Assembly: GCA_022829145.1 (NCBI GenBank)
Contig: CM040742.1
Location: 46,578,682 to 46,642,681 of the forward strand
Direction: 5' to 3'
DNA from: Albula goreensis
Taxonomy: Eukaryota > Chordata > Actinopteri > Albuliformes > Albulidae
Length of the DNA: 64,000 bases
The notes under the pieces were generated by a model. That model did not search any database. It was not told the origin of the DNA and saw only the letters and a list, made by a program, of their open reading frames with translations. Position 1 is the stretch's first letter, and every line of letters begins with the position of its first letter. Made by a program: the position numbers and the translations under genes. This document shows positions 10,665-22,992 of the stretch, piece after piece.

Positions 10665-11305
10665 ATGAGAGTAAATGGATAAGGTTTCTAAAATTGAGCA
10701 CATTTTTGGATATGTTAAAAACAAAATTTGACTGTTGTAATGCAAGCAGCTGTTTAAACGCCACTGGAGAGATCTCTCTCTGTCTTTGCTGGACCTGGGT
10801 GGGCATATTGTGCTGTAGCTGCAGTCAGCTCTACTGACAGAGGGCTCTCTCAGCCAAGAGCAATCCAGAGGACTGCAGCAGCTGGCCTGGGATGCAAGCA
10901 GCACCACTTCAAACCGGATGGCTAATGACGAAGGTTGCACAAGTGCAGTTGTACTGTGTGAGGCCTTCCACTCCAAACTCGCTTTGAGTTACATCTTGAA
11001 TTAACTGCTGGGAATTAACTTTTGGTCTTCAAAGAACACTGCATACTGATTTGGCAGAATTCTTTGTATTCTGAAGTAGTATTTTTACTTTTTTTTTTTT
11101 TCAATCATTCCAATATAAGTTTTACTTTTATATATGAAAGATGCTTTATGAAGGTGCGTTATTATTATAGTGTGAAAAGGTTCAAATGTTCATGGATTCT
11201 GTGCATGGCTTAGTGAATCAGTGAAGCATGTTGGCTGACTGAGGGTATGGACCAGGTCCCAGGGGTGATAAGGGTCAGCCTTTACGTTGACAGCCGCTCT
11301 GGAAT
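10665..11305. other. non-coding DNA
   Basis: Unique sequence after the minisatellite, with a poly-T near 11089-11101. 10770-10970 is somewhat CAG/CTG-rich. No exon or known repeat identified. Confidence 0.45.
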
Positions 11306-11525
11306 CTGCCAGATGAAACGTAATGTAATGGATGCTCAACTCCCCATAACCCTGGGCATTTGCAAGCAGCAGTGTATTATAATGGTTAGGGTGACAGACT
11401 GTATTTTGATTACATCAGAATGTAAACCATTTAGTCATATTTACAGTTATTTAATGTAATGTGATAGCGTGCAATGTAATGTACTGCAGTGTAATGTAAA
11501 TGTGATGTAATGAAGTACTGCAATA
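11306..11525 (+). repeat. probable degraded SINE pieces with TAATGTAATG tail
   Basis: TGTATTATAATGGTTAGGG near 11373 resembles a SINE tRNA-like head. The TAATGTAATG strings at 11311 and 11452-11515 match the 3' tails of the SINEs at 13.3 and 28.4 kb. No intact body lies between them, so this is at best rearranged debris. Confidence 0.4.
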
Positions 11526-11626
11526 CATATATACCTAAACATAATGTGAATGTAAAATTAAGAACTGAGCAATACTGGTACACATGTATACCTAAACATA
11601 ATGTGAATGTAAAATTAAGAACGGCC
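11516..11626. repeat. two-copy tandem duplication, 57-bp period
   Basis: The block TATACCTAAACATAATGTGA plus its following 16 bases occurs at 11530-11565 and again at 11587-11622 without change. Flanking similarity extends about 10 bases upstream. A recent local duplication next to the TAATG-rich tail. Confidence 0.85.
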
Positions 11627-12045
11627 GGTAGAGCACCATTTCTGTTGCACTGCTACATTGCTTACAACAGCAGCACCTGGAACGTGGCCATTCTGCCTTC
11701 CTTGCGGTGGAAATCCACACATGATCCATTTATCCAACCTGAGGAATTCTTGGCCCCTGTTAAGGATCATTACGGTGGGCGGCTGCTTGGGGCATACACC
11801 GTGCCTCAAGGCCTACCTCGGATCCTACCGACATAAGCTTCGCTCAGCCAGCAACCCTCCTGCATATTTACACCTGAATACCGCCTTCACGTACCTTGTG
11901 GCGTAAGAAAAATATCCCCGTTTGATGCGGAGAGGAGAATGCAGCCCTGATTTGCATACTTCACAGAGCTGTACCAATGATTGCCAAGCACCCGCTGGGT
12001 AGGCTAGAAACAGCCCCCCTGCTAAGTTACAATTTTAAGTTTGTT
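11627..12045. other. mixed-composition single-copy DNA
   Basis: GC content is higher than in the flanks from about 11630 to 11900. Overlapping short open frames occur on both strands and none is recognisable. CTGATTTGCATACTT near 11947 is an octamer-type motif. This could be a conserved non-coding element; untested. Confidence 0.3.
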
Positions 12046-12048
12046 ATT

Positions 12049-12140
12049 TACAGGTGTGGCCACTCCGCCAGGTGGTGAGTCGAAGGGAAAACACAAAAAA
12101 AATTAAACCAAAACTGGCCAATGGCCTTTTTTAGGAAAAA
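12049..12140 (+). repeat. short dispersed repeat, copy 1 of 2 in window
   Basis: ACAGGTGTGGCCA...GCCAGGTGGTGA, followed about 55 bases later by TGGCCTTTT, matches the sequence at 40569-40670 in the same order and orientation. Family not identified. The partner copy shares most positions in the first 40 bases. Confidence 0.55.
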
Positions 12141-12540
12141 AAAACATTTTTTTTCTTAGGATTGCATGTTTTGTATTTCAAATGTATATAAATTTCAATT
12201 ATATACTCCAATATGATCGTCTACTTGGTTACATATCAATTTCCAGCAGTGATGAATTTGTATCTTCCATTTTACATTGATAAAAGAACTGGAAACTGAG
12301 ACCTGGTAGTCCATGGTAGTTCACTTCTTCTATATATGTTTGTTTCCAGCATTATAGCCACTACGTGTATGCATTTTTTTTTTTTTACTTTAAGTTAGAA
12401 AGTTACTCCCTCACTGTGAAAGTTATGCTGCTGCCCATTCTTTAATTTTCCAGGATATAAGTGTTTAACTACCTCATGCCATATACACTGCAAAGTTCTT
12501 TCTTTAGCTGTCAAGTACAGTAACGGAGTGGGCTGTTTAT
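12141..12540. other. AT-rich non-coding DNA
   Basis: AT-rich with poly-T near 12373-12386. Nothing recognised. Confidence 0.5.
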
Positions 12541-12790
12541 TTCAGCGGTTGTCTGTCAAGTCTCGCAAGTTCCATCCATTTATTTTGTGAAATGGCTCCT
12601 TCACGGTCCCAAGCACCCGTCAATCACATTTTTGAAGATTGTTCTAATGCTAGCTAGAAAGAGCGACTGGGTGAAATGGTTGTCTAAAATGCAGAAGGTG
12701 GAAACCAGCCCTAACAGGAAGATTTTATTAACTCTGAATTAATTAGCCTCTTCGCCACATGGAATACAGACCTGGCTTAAGCTTGTTGAG
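12541..12790. promoter_or_regulatory. possible conserved non-coding element with TGATTGAC site
   Basis: Repeat-free block with GTCAATCA at 12619-12626 (reverse complement TGATTGAC, PBX/HOX-type) and GAATTAATTAGCC near 12736. No coding potential. One 8-bp site is expected by chance in a window this size, so support is weak. Confidence 0.27.
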
Positions 12791-13100
12791 AAACGAGCAA
12801 GCCAATACTAGCCTATCGTTGTGTTTAACAGAGTGAATGAGTCTTAATGAAACTAAAGAAAAAAAAACAGACTAAAAATCTTTTTATTCATATATAAAAT
12901 ACTTGAATGGTTTGGTTAATGTAATTATTACTATAGAATACGTACTGCTACAGGCAGAGAATGTTATAACACTTCCTGTCTGTGAAAAATCTTATAATTT
13001 AAATCCACAAAATGAATCACAGTGACATGACACATGGACTAAATGTCTCTCATAATGGCAAAGTCAGCCATTTAAAGAGTCAGAATCTTTCTGAGTAGAA
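12791..13100. other. AT-rich non-coding DNA
   Basis: AT-rich filler with short poly-A. Nothing recognised. Confidence 0.5.
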
Positions 13101-13314
13101 AGCCTATAGCCTAGTGGCTAAGGTACATGCCTGGGACCCCTGAGGTTGGCAGTTTAAGTCCCAGTCCAGCCACAGCAAAAACACCATTGCTGTTGGGCCC
13201 TTGAGCAAGGCCCTTAAACCCACATTGCTCCCAGGGAGATTGGCCCTTGGTTAGTCTAATCAACTGTAAGTCAATTTGGATAAAAGCGTCAGCTAAATGA
13301 CAGTAATGTAATGT
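13101..13314 (+). repeat. tRNA-headed SINE (V-SINE-like), plus orientation, nearly full length
   Basis: The head starts GCCTATAGCCTAGTGGCTAA (A box) with a B-box-like AGTTTAAGTCCC near 13150. The body has CCAGTCCAGCCACAGCAA and GGGCCCTTGAGCAAGGCCC. The tail AATTTGGATAAAAGCGTC ends in GTAATGTAATGT. It is very similar to the copy at 23596 and is one of the best preserved of the window's SINEs. Confidence 0.92.
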
Positions 13315-14106
13315 AAAAAATGGATCCATTCTGGCTCTTACATGCATCTGATAGTTTCAATATCCAAACACCCTGTGTCGATGTTGACTGTATCCATGAC
13401 AGGAAAACCCATAAAATTAATTTGATTATGTGCATATGGGTGAGACTGTGGGATATGTGGGGAAATATTTTTATGGCTCCTCTAAAATATGAGCAATTAA
13501 ATATTTTAAAAAAAAAATCTCTATTGTATTTGGAAGATGAAGTTAATTAAAAATCCTGTGAAGAGAAACATAGTTTATTTCTCGTTACAACTGCAAGGCT
13601 GACATAAACGTCACTGTGATTAAGGTTCATGTTTTTGTGTAAAAGGAGGAGAGAGAGCAACAGAGCGCAGTAAAAGGGAGGACTGTTTTGAAGGGCCAGA
13701 TCAATACATCAGGTTTGTGCTGTTTTAATGAACAAAGGCCTGACCATAACCGGCATCAGCTGGTTTTCAGCAGAAAGTTTAAATGCTGACCAATCCATAA
13801 TCCATGCCACATAAATTTGGACTTCCCTTACTTGCCTTTGTACATATGTACTGTACTGTGCAGAAAGCAGCTACCACCCTTTTTGTTCATTCAGTTTCCA
13901 AGCAAATGGCTTTTTGGTACAAATTTTTTGCATCACACAGTTATGCAAAAAAAACCCATATATTTACCAGAGAAAGCTTACAAAGTCCTCCAGAACTGAG
14001 CATAACAGCAGTGGTTATTCTTGACAAAAGCGTGGGCCAGCTGTAATATCAGTTACCTAATTATGTCCGGCAGAAAGCCAATGAAATGTACGCTCATCAC
14101 AGTGAT
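13315..14106. other. non-coding DNA, part possibly conserved
   Basis: AT-rich sequence with a poly-A near 13507. The segment 13640-13800 is repeat-free and has an enhancer-like texture. Open frames are short and lack support. Confidence 0.4.
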
Positions 14107-14146
14107 GCTAAGACAGGTGAGTCCCGGCTAAGACAGGTGAGTGCAG
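14107..14146. repeat. two-copy 20-bp tandem duplication
   Basis: GCTAAGACAGGTGAGT occurs at 14107-14122 and 14127-14142. Each copy includes ACAG|GTGAGT, a good splice-donor-like string, but there is no associated exon. Most likely replication slippage. Confidence 0.8.
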
Positions 14147-14397
14147 GGGAACTTCTCTGAGATACAGACTTCAGTCAAATCAACAGTAGCAAAGCATCAT
14201 TGATGTTCCACCAAACCCTTTGTGTCAGGGTTTTACCGTCACCTCAGTTTCCGTGACCAAACCAAAATAAAAATAAAGATAAAAAAATTAGATCGGACAA
14301 GTTTTCCTGCACTGAATATTTCAGAAATGTGAAGGCAACCACAGAGGTGAGTAAAGATGGGGAGCGACGGGCGGGAGAGTGAGCAGCGGTCACATGC

Positions 14398-14437
14398 TGG
14401 GGACGGTGGGGCGGGGCGGGGCGGGGCGGGGAGTGGA
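14398..14437 (+). repeat. (GGGGC)n tract, G-quadruplex candidate
   Basis: Four or five tandem GGGGC units with flanking GGGG runs provide at least five G4 runs with 1-nt loops on the plus strand. This is a textbook strong quadruplex pattern. It lies in sequence with some CpG but no promoter features I can support. Confidence 0.8.
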
Positions 14438-14439
14438 GG

Positions 14440-15440
14440 AATTTCGGAGGTTTAAGTGAATTAGAGGCCGAATGGGAGAACAATACCGACGATCATCAAG
14501 GCAGTTAAAGGAAAAAGCATATGAGTTAACATGCTGTTTAACGCTCGCTTTGGCTGTTGGACGCAGACTGGGAGTCAGACCATTTGCATTGCATGGGACA
14601 GACGCACCCCGCAGCGTTTCCCTTTGAAGTCCGTCAGCACCGCGGCTCGGCTGAAACATGTATCGATTCCTGCACAGCGTACATTTCTATCCTGCTGGTC
14701 TGTATTTTATTTCTACCCCGCGGTTCCTTCCAATTATCGATCCCTCATCTTGGAGGATACAGATTTAAAACCTTGAGAGCCCTTTTTTTTTTTTTTTTTT
14801 TTTTTTGTTGCAGCGTACACTAAGGCACACATTTATTTAGTCATTCATGAAGTTGTTTCATTACATTGCAGGATTTTAAATCGCTTTCCTCTGGATTTTT
14901 ATTCCAATCTCATTATTTTAAAACCTTACAGATCGATGTGCATGATTTGTCATATGTTTTTCCATTTACAGATGATCCAGAATAGACCCTGCATTCTTCC
15001 CTAGGATGCTTACTTTTCATACCCACAGAACCTGCCCTGTTAAAATGCCTGTGTTTTTCCATTTTCAATATTAAATCATATTTTTTGTCTGGTAACTCAT
15101 AATAGTGCCTCTATTATACATGGATCTTCAAAGCGTGTCTAATTGGTAGGTAGAGCTTAACAATAGTCTGTGCGCTGAATCCCTGATGTGATATTCACAT
15201 GGTTATTACTGTCTGCAGGCACTCATGTGAGGCTCAACTGATTGACGATTTAAGGAATCCACCATTTTTTAGTTCAGTACAGTTCAACAGTGATGCGCTC
15301 CAGTCAAACCATACTGCACTGGATCCTTATGATAAACGTATAAAGAATAGCATCATTATTATATTATTCATCTGGTCAGAAGGGGTCTTTATGACCAAAA
15401 TTACCTGCACAGTGTGCATGCTATTTAGGTGGTTTCTGAA
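14440..15440. other. non-coding DNA with poly-T
   Basis: 14530-14700 is GC-richer with several CpGs and open frames on both strands, none recognisable. A poly-T of about 24 lies at 14783-14806. The remainder is AT-rich unique sequence. Confidence 0.45.
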
Positions 15441-15444
15441 ATTC

Positions 15445-15545
15445 AGGTGAGGTGCATAGCTGAAGGGTGCAAGGGAATCAAGCCTGCAACCTCTCAAGTT
15501 ACAAAGTCTTGTACCTTACCAGTTATACAACACTGACACCCCAGT
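15445..15545 (-). repeat. tRNA-headed SINE (second family), reverse orientation, truncated
   Basis: On the minus strand: GTGTTGTATAACTGGTAAGG (A-box region), then GAGGTTGCAGGCTTGATTCC (B box), then CCCTTGCACCCTTCAGC of the body. Same family as 5575-5702 and 22993-23190. The 3' part is not recognisable. Confidence 0.75.
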
Positions 15546-17820
15546 TCTGTCTATGGACGGTCTTGGATGCAGCCTCTTGCTGAAATGTATGATTGTAGCC
15601 GATGCCCGGCATCCAGGTTTTGATCTCCAGTATGTTTTACAAAAACCCCGGGCTCCGGTGCCCGAAGGACCGGCTGCAATCACAGTGGCAGCGGCTCCAG
15701 ACAAATTACAGCTCCCTGCAGGGCTAGCGTTGTCGGCCTGGGACTTGGGCATCCTGGTTCTGCTGGCTGTCTGACATAACTGGGGTAGATGCTAATAGGA
15801 TTGATTAAGGCAGGTAGTGTCTGTGCCAGTTTATAAAAATTACAGTCGGGGGGCTAGCGCGATATTCATGAGTCCTTTTCCCTGTTAATGCATGCAAGGC
15901 TCAGGGTGTTTACATCACCACAGCGCTGAGGGGCTATGAGCATTGTATAATGTAAACTACTACAGAGATGTGCTTTAAATGTGCACTATTTTCTTCAGTA
16001 AACAAGTGCAGATAAGTGCAATCTATCTTATTGTGAGTCTAATTTTAGTGTAATAATACCATGTACCTTACATGCTGATCTTGTTTTATCTGTTTTTTTC
16101 CCCATTTTTTTGTGTGTTTTGACTTTTGTTCCAGTTAAGAAAAAAAAAACAAACAACATGTGCACGGCTGATTTTAACATTTTAAACGAAGTCTTAGGGC
16201 ATGGCGGATCTGCCGACACAGCCCAGCGGGGCTTTATGGACGCTTCATTAACACAAACTCCAGTCCATCAGTGGGGTATGACATTGTGCCAGTACAGAGA
16301 GGCTTCTGTGACAGCAGCGTGGGTTGTGTCCTTGTAGACACTGTTAATGAACTTCACGCTATGCTGAAATTCAGAAGAGAAAAGGAGTGATTGTTAATTC
16401 CCCTGGCAGGCTCCAGCAGAAGCAGACGCTGTCTCTTTTCTCCTTTCAGACCCAGCTCAGCAGGTATTCCCAATGCTGGAGATGTTCTACGCAATGTGTT
16501 AATGTGCCACCAAAAAAAAAAAAAGTATACGTTTGAGTTCACCAATGTTTTCCAGTGTTTGTAAACCTGCACTGAAATGTTAATGTGCTCTATTCATGCA
16601 TACACAGGGGAAGGGAATTGTGGGTAAGGGGGGGGGGCATGCCACAGACCGTTTCATGTTTCCTCTTTCCTTTGTTGTCTTTTGAGGTCTGTAGGAAAGT
16701 CTGCACATCCCAAACAGAAAGAGACCTTTCGGGTCAATGTTTTCAGCGGAATCAAGTGTGAGATGTGAATTTTAATGTATAATTCAGCAACATGCATAAT
16801 AAATCAAATCATACAGTTTTATACCACTGGTGTAATTTATTTAGAAAATTACACACTGTCATGAAATGAGAAAACTGTTTAATTAGTAAATTACATGGTA
16901 ACACTTATTACATTGAGTTGTGCCTATACCAATGCAGTAGAGTGATGTTCTTGCTCTTATTATGAACAGGGAGTTCTATGGTGACATGAAATAGCATATA
17001 TAAAGAAGTAATTTACAGAATGTGCAAACACCTCTGGGTAGTGTTTTTTTTATATTATTAGGCTTTAAACAAAATCATTATGTAAAAAATAGAGTACTCT
17101 GTGTGTGTGAAAAAAGGGAGAAAAATCTGATAGCCATGCCCACAAGTGCTTCATATTTTACTTTCTCTTTCAACTTGGACATAGTAGGAGAAGGTTTACT
17201 AGCCTCTTCTATTAATGTGTAGTTACTTGTATGTTAAATATCTTTCTTTTCAATATGATAATATATGAAGTTCATGTGACTAGTTTTAACCAGTCACATT
17301 GACAGTGTGGTTTCCTTTATTTTCTATGAACACGGTTATTGTCGATAAGGGGAGATTGCTGAAGCTATGTATGCGGAGGCTTTAATGTAACATATTAGCA
17401 CTAGCATGGCTAACCTTTCAGCAGCTGTGGTGTCATAATGAATGTTAATGTGGGTGTCTAATAGGTGCTGCTGAGGGAAGTTCAGCTTTATATTAATCTC
17501 TACTTTTCAGAGAGACCCTGAATGAAGTGTGGGATGGACAGCCAGTGTGACGGTGTCATTCTTGCTTCCAATATACAACACAATGCAGAGCAACCCTGCA
17601 ACAACTACACAATCATATTATGGCTACTGTGGTATTAACATGCTATTACCAAGTAACTACAATGTAGGTAGCGTGTAATAAGAACCAGTGGTCTTCTCAA
17701 TTACATATTTACATTTTAGTCACAGTCACACTCTTACCAAGAGCTAATTGCATAGTTAACATTTTTTACACACTATCAAGTTACACATCTGGTTATTTTA
17801 CTGAAGCAATTCTGGTGGGG
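15546..17820. other. non-coding DNA, some enhancer-like stretches
   Basis: 15550-15775 is GC-richer, with open frames on both strands and no recognisable domain. 16160-16330 contains TTTATGGACGCTTCATTAAC, a caudal/HOX-like texture. Poly-A tracts lie near 16139 and 16511, and G11 near 16628. 16890-17800 is AT-rich; ATGGTAACACTTATTACATT near 16893 resembles ends of fish miniature transposons, but I could not find a matching second end. Confidence 0.35.
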
Positions 17821-17824
17821 TTCC

Positions 17825-17935
17825 TTGACTAATGTGACACTTTGTGGCAATTGATGCAGCATGTTTGGGGTGACAAGCCCCAAACCATCATGCCACACTC
17901 CACTGTAAAGCATGGCTGATTTATGGCCTGGTTTG
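17825..17935 (-). pseudogene. possible Tc1/mariner transposase fragment
   Basis: On the minus strand, one frame near 17915-17865 gives FTVECGMMVWG, like the conserved ...GGGSxMVWG segment of Tc1-type transposases but lacking codons. There are no flanking open frames, terminal repeats or TA duplications that I can see. It may be a small relic; low certainty. Confidence 0.35.
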
Positions 17936-19990
17936 CATCAGACAAACTTTAGTCACATTTTTAATACTTTTTAAAATTGTACAGGTATTTATTTCAAGAG
18001 TTAAATAAACAACAGAAATTGATGCATGCTTTTTATTCAAGTTTTAATGAAAGGAGTAAGATGAGGATGATGTTGAATATGTCTGCCAGATCCTTAACCT
18101 TCCTGAGTGAAATAGTGGACCAGACTAGGATCACCAGTTCTGTCAACGTCATGGTAACAGCAACGCACAAGATTGTAAAACAGTTTATTTATGGATCAAT
18201 AGTGTTCCATCTTGCACTAATCGCATCCCCATAGAAACGTAAGTCCGTCACCTGGGTCCCAGACATAAAGCTTTGCACTTTGTGAAACCCGTCTGATCTC
18301 GGACCCTCTGTCGTAAATCTCTCAGGCTCAACAGAAATAAAAGATCTCAGCATGCTGCCCCCCCCCCCCACTCCCCCCAAAAAAAAAAAACTCAGGTGTA
18401 ACCCTGTGCCCATGTGACTTACTTCAATTCCCACAGCAATGAGCCTTCACTGTCTTTCACACTGCAGATAGAACACCATTCTTTTGTTGCCTAGGTTACA
18501 GGAGGAACACGGTGAGTCACTGACTTCCTTCAGTGGCATGGGCACTGGGCTTATCTCCCTGCGGGGGTCTTTGGCAGCCTGGGGAGGTGATAATAATAAC
18601 AGACAGCAGGGGGTGATATGACTGACGTGTTTAACCGGCTTACCTACTATTTTACCCCAGTGAGGCTGCAGCAATCATCGCCGAGCCAGTATGGATCTCC
18701 GGCCACAAACAGTGATGGGTGGGGTGGGTCAAACTCACAGCCTCACCACGAACCTGTTCCTTATTAATTCAGCATTCCACCCAAAGGCCAGAAATCTTGA
18801 TTTGAAGCCTTTTTTTAAGATTTTTTCTTTTACCTTGTAGCACACCCAATCTGCATTCCCTTATCCATTTTACTTCCTTGACGACAGAAATGCTGACACA
18901 CTCTCTCCGAAAGACATTTTGAAATGTTACCCTTTGCTCATGGGAGAGTATGCATCTGCATTGGACTTTAATGCCAGACTGCAAACCCTTTGGATTAACT
19001 GGCTCAACCTCATATCCACTGAAGCTTGATAAGGGCAGACCGCGAAGCGATCAAAGAATCTACAGCACCGCCCTGCCAAAAGAGGCTGTGGTCGGCCGCT
19101 TTGCCAGCGATCGAAAAACCAGCAGTCCTTCAAAAATACAACTATGGTTTAATCTCAGTTCTCTCAGTGGTTAAATGTCTGAGGTAACGAAAGGCAAAAT
19201 GTTAAGATAATATGTTTCTGAAATATGGAAAGTCTCCCGTAATGAAATGTGCCACAATGAAGAGTCCATTATGTTTTCTGGTAATAAGTAATCAACCGAT
19301 GTTAAGTCACATGTATAGCTCTTCTACATCCAAACCACCTGTTCACAGGTGGCTAGTTTTGGAACTGAAATCTCTGCTTTACATCTTATTACCGTTTTTT
19401 TTACGGCTCACTGAAATTGGTACAGGCCTTCTAATCTATTTTATTTTCCTCTGTGTCTGATGGAGAGGAGGAAAGCAGAGATCCCTCTGGATTCAGAAGG
19501 TGGGGTGTGTGTTGGGCAGGGGGAAAGTTTGCAATTTGCCTTCTACCCAGCAGGCATGGTAAATACAAATCCCAGGGGGACGTCACAGAGATTATTTCTG
19601 CAACGCGCACACAGGCTCTTCAAGGCCCGGTCTCGCCTTGCTCCCCACGATCTGCCGCTGGCTCCCTGATAACTCTGTCCCAGGAGGGGGAGCGAAGCCG
19701 CAAAAGCTGCAACGGACAGACAGGGCAAAAAAAAAATATTTTGAACAGCAGTAACACAAATAAATTCAAACTCCAACCATTGCCCCGGAGCACCTGGGGA
19801 ATTGAACGGTGCTGGCGTAATGTAAAAACTTGTGTCCTCCTCCGTTCAGCATTTTCTTACACACCTGGAGCCGGAGGTGTTAGCGTGTTAAGTGTGTTTG
19901 TGTCAGTGGGCCATCGTACGCCCGGCTGGCTTACCAGCCTGTGATTACAGTCCAGTTCCTCCCCCACGGTCTGTGTTTTTATGGGTTTGC
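17936..19990. other. non-coding DNA with C/A-rich tract
   Basis: A C-run followed by C6 and A12 lies at 18358-18391. 18480-18660, 19020-19140 and 19560-19700 are GC-richer, unique, and carry open frames with no recognisable content. Two similar GCGATC(A/G)AA strings near 19047 and 19107 lie in the middle one. Confidence 0.4.
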
Positions 19991-21890
19991 TGCGGAGAGC
20001 CGTTGCCCTAAAATATGAGTGCTTTCTCATTTGTGGTGTGTGGACAGGGTTCAAATCCAGGTTATACCTGAATACGCATTTTTATATCTTTATAGTCCTG
20101 TTCTGTGAAAGGATGTAACTGCTCCATGGCCATAACCCCACTTTGGTGGCTGTCTCAGGGCCACGTTTTGTACCTTGTGCATTATCATTCTTGGAAAATA
20201 CCATACTGCCACATCCTGTAAAATGTATAAATTCTTACCTGTAATATGCCGTGTGTCTCATGCTAGCATCTTACTGATCCTTTTCATAAACCCTTTCAGA
20301 ATCTTGCAAAACAGAACTGACGATCAAACAAACCCAAGTTCACAAGAGTCTCACATTCTTAAATTCAAGAAATCAGCTTTGCTGTGTTTCTCACCACAAA
20401 GCTCTTCTACTTGCAAAAGGCAGGAAAATTTTTCAAAAAAGGCTCTGCTTCCCCTTTGAAATGCAACAGCATTCATACAGGAAATGTGAGGTTGATGACC
20501 CCATCTCAATATGAGCGGATTTAATTATAGATTCTAACTTTTTCAGCATCATTGGGAAGGTTCAGTCATACAGTTCAGCACCAAACACAACACAAAATGG
20601 CCTGAAATATCTGCCAAATACTGCATTTGCATTTCATAGAATGCTGTACATTACAAAGTCCAAAGCTTTTCTGAATATGTGTATAAGAGACAAGATCATA
20701 TAAATAGCTGTACAATATTAATTCAAGGCCATAGAGTTTGAGAAGCCAATGAACTTCTGCAGCTAATTCTACATGTAAAGCTGGATTCAGATGAATAAAT
20801 ATGTACCTTATATATCATAAACTAGGGTAATATCTCTCAAAACATTTCCAATCTAGACATGCAGTATGAAGAGCAAATTATTTAGTGTATATTCTATGTA
20901 AGGTCACATAGTAGTGATGAGAGAACAAGGTTGCCACAGGTATGGGTGGAGCTAACATGTAACCAGCTGTTGACAGTGACCAGTCATTGTGTTAAATGGT
21001 GGAGGAGGAAAACTTTTAATTGGTTCAAAGAATCTGAAGCTCCGCCCATTATGGGATAAGAGTGAAAATTCATTCTTCTGATCAGTATCACTGGGTAGTT
21101 TCCCAGCTTATGGTGCTCAGATGAACAGGTTTGATAGCAGCTGTTAATTGCTGCATATGAAAGCAGACAGTTCAGTGGAAGGTGACTGTGTAACGGCTCC
21201 CTGACCGTGCACAGCCTTCAGCGCGTTTAAAACATTCATCTGAAAATTACCCAAAGCTCACAGCTGTTGCACTGATGAGTTGGGACCAAGTAGAGACAGA
21301 CAGTAGAGCTTTGGTCCTGCTTTCTGTTTTCTGTCTGAAAATCATAACTTCACAGTTTTCTTTCTTACCATCACAGGAGGGGGTGGGCAAGTTGTACAAA
21401 AGCTCTTCTTTCTGGGTCTTTTACATTTTTACTGAATTTGTGGTTATTGTGATTTGTTTTGTGTTATAAATACAAAATATGTTGTGGTCTTTTGTTATAC
21501 CTGCATCTCTTGTTTGGTACAGTGTTCGTACTAAAATACAACTGCTTTACCAAAAGCTGATATCCAGCTTCTTAAATCAGTAATCTGTTTGCATGATTTC
21601 TGCCAAAAACTTTAAATTAACACATAAACTCTGTTTTGGGTGTTTATACAAGACAACCCACAAAAATGGACGATCTAGAAGTCATTCATTTAGGACACAA
21701 CCTTCATTCATCAGCTAGGAAATGTTTTTCTCCCTTTTTTTTTTTTTTTGCATGACATTTCTACGCATGGTTTCACACATGCAAACCTTTAGTAAATCAG
21801 ACCCTTAGTAGCCTTAGTAATGAAGGCATTATAGTTCTTTGTTCCTCTGTTTCTCTCGCCCTCCCTTTCTCTCTCTCTCTTGTATTTATC
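19991..21890. other. AT-rich non-coding DNA
   Basis: Unique sequence. ATGGGTGGAGCT near 20942 and AGCTCCGCCCAT near 21040 are near-reverse complements about 85 bp apart, possibly a decayed small inverted-repeat element. Poly-T lies near 21736-21750 and a CT-rich run near 21855-21880. No gene recognised. Confidence 0.4.
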
Positions 21891-21894
21891 TGGT

Positions 21895-22170
21895 CTCCCA
21901 CCACCTGTTTGCTTTGTCACATAAAGATGAGGTCATCGCTATCACCCCGTGCACATTTTAATTGGGAGTGGTAAATGGAAGGGGGTGGGAAAAATCATTC
22001 AATAAATAACTTTCACAGAAATGTTAATGCATATAAAATATCGTTATTTTATAATGTCATTAAAAAAGCCGGGATGCTAATTGGTGTGCGCAGACAGCTA
22101 TACTGCCGTGATGGATGTGTGTTTATTGCACATGAAGCTCTGTCTGTTGTGATTTCCTCCTCCCTTTCCT
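21895..22170. promoter_or_regulatory. possible conserved non-coding element
   Basis: Repeat-free sequence with TTTTAATTGGGAG, AATCATTCAATAAATAAC, GCTAATTGGTGTG and TTTATTGCACATG, a dense set of homeodomain/HOX-like cores in 280 bases. No coding signal. Conservation untested. Confidence 0.33.
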
Positions 22171-22990
22171 GACTCCCAGCTTCCCCCATTACACAACCTT
22201 AAAACCTGGGCATAAAAACCGGCCGCGCAGTTACTCAACAACGCTGTCATCTGCCGGTGCTGGGTGTGGCAGCGAGGGTTGCGGATTCCCGACCCAGGTA
22301 AGCCCAGGTAAGGCGGATGCTTCACCTGATTCTCTTAATTAAAGCAACCCGTGTAAATGTACAATGTGTAAAACTGATGCAGTGCAGCCATTGGTCCAAA
22401 TCATTGCTTAACCATGTTACCGCATGGTAGCTCCTCCCAGTTTTGGTTTGCTGAAACGTCACTTCCCCATCACTAGTCTGGACCTCATCTTATTGGTTAT
22501 CTGTTCCATTGATTCACTAGATTCAGGTGAGCACCATAGAGGACTGCGAACCCGCTGCGGAGCATACAGCTTCTCTGCAGCGGTTTGGGTGGGACCGTGC
22601 CTCAAACCCCCACTGGAGAAAGCGCAATGGCGAGAGAGAAAGGAGAGTGGCCTGTTTAATAGGTCATTAATCCGGCCGGACCGTATCAGGGACGGGAGCC
22701 GAGAATCCCGACTGACCCAGTTCATTTTGTGCAGTTAGTGGGTCATCTCAGGAGTGTTTAATAGAGACAGGTAAGTAAGTAAAAGGGAGGAGGGGGGGAG
22801 GGCAAGACCAGGATATCCCTCTTATCTCATGGGTAGTAAAAGGAAAGATTGTGACTTCTGTCTCATTGCAAAAAAAGGGGTCATTAATTGGTTCCTACTC
22901 AATACTTCTGTACCTCTTCACCCTCCTTTCAGCTCTGCCATCGCCTCTCTCCTCTCACATCGGGTTCATTATCCTGCCTGGAGCTACTTT
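22171..22990. other. non-coding DNA with tandem CAGGTAAG donor-like sites
   Basis: Two splice-donor consensus strings CAG|GTAAG lie 10 bp apart (cut points after 22297 and 22307) downstream of a GC-richer stretch. An exon could end here, but I see no coding frame or acceptor that convinces me. 22540-22730 is GC-rich with opposing open frames that lack domains. Confidence 0.3.
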
Positions 22991-22992
22991 CC

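Noticed and set aside
10142-10976. Open frames with a 16-residue repeat across the 48-bp array (both strands)
   Set aside because: Same effect: unit length is a multiple of three. The sequence is explained by a 5S-like repeat head.
19453-19944. 163-codon open frame with GC-richer content
   Set aside because: Overlapping frames on both strands, a Lys run from poly-A, no domain. It could be checked by transcript data but is not supported by sequence alone.
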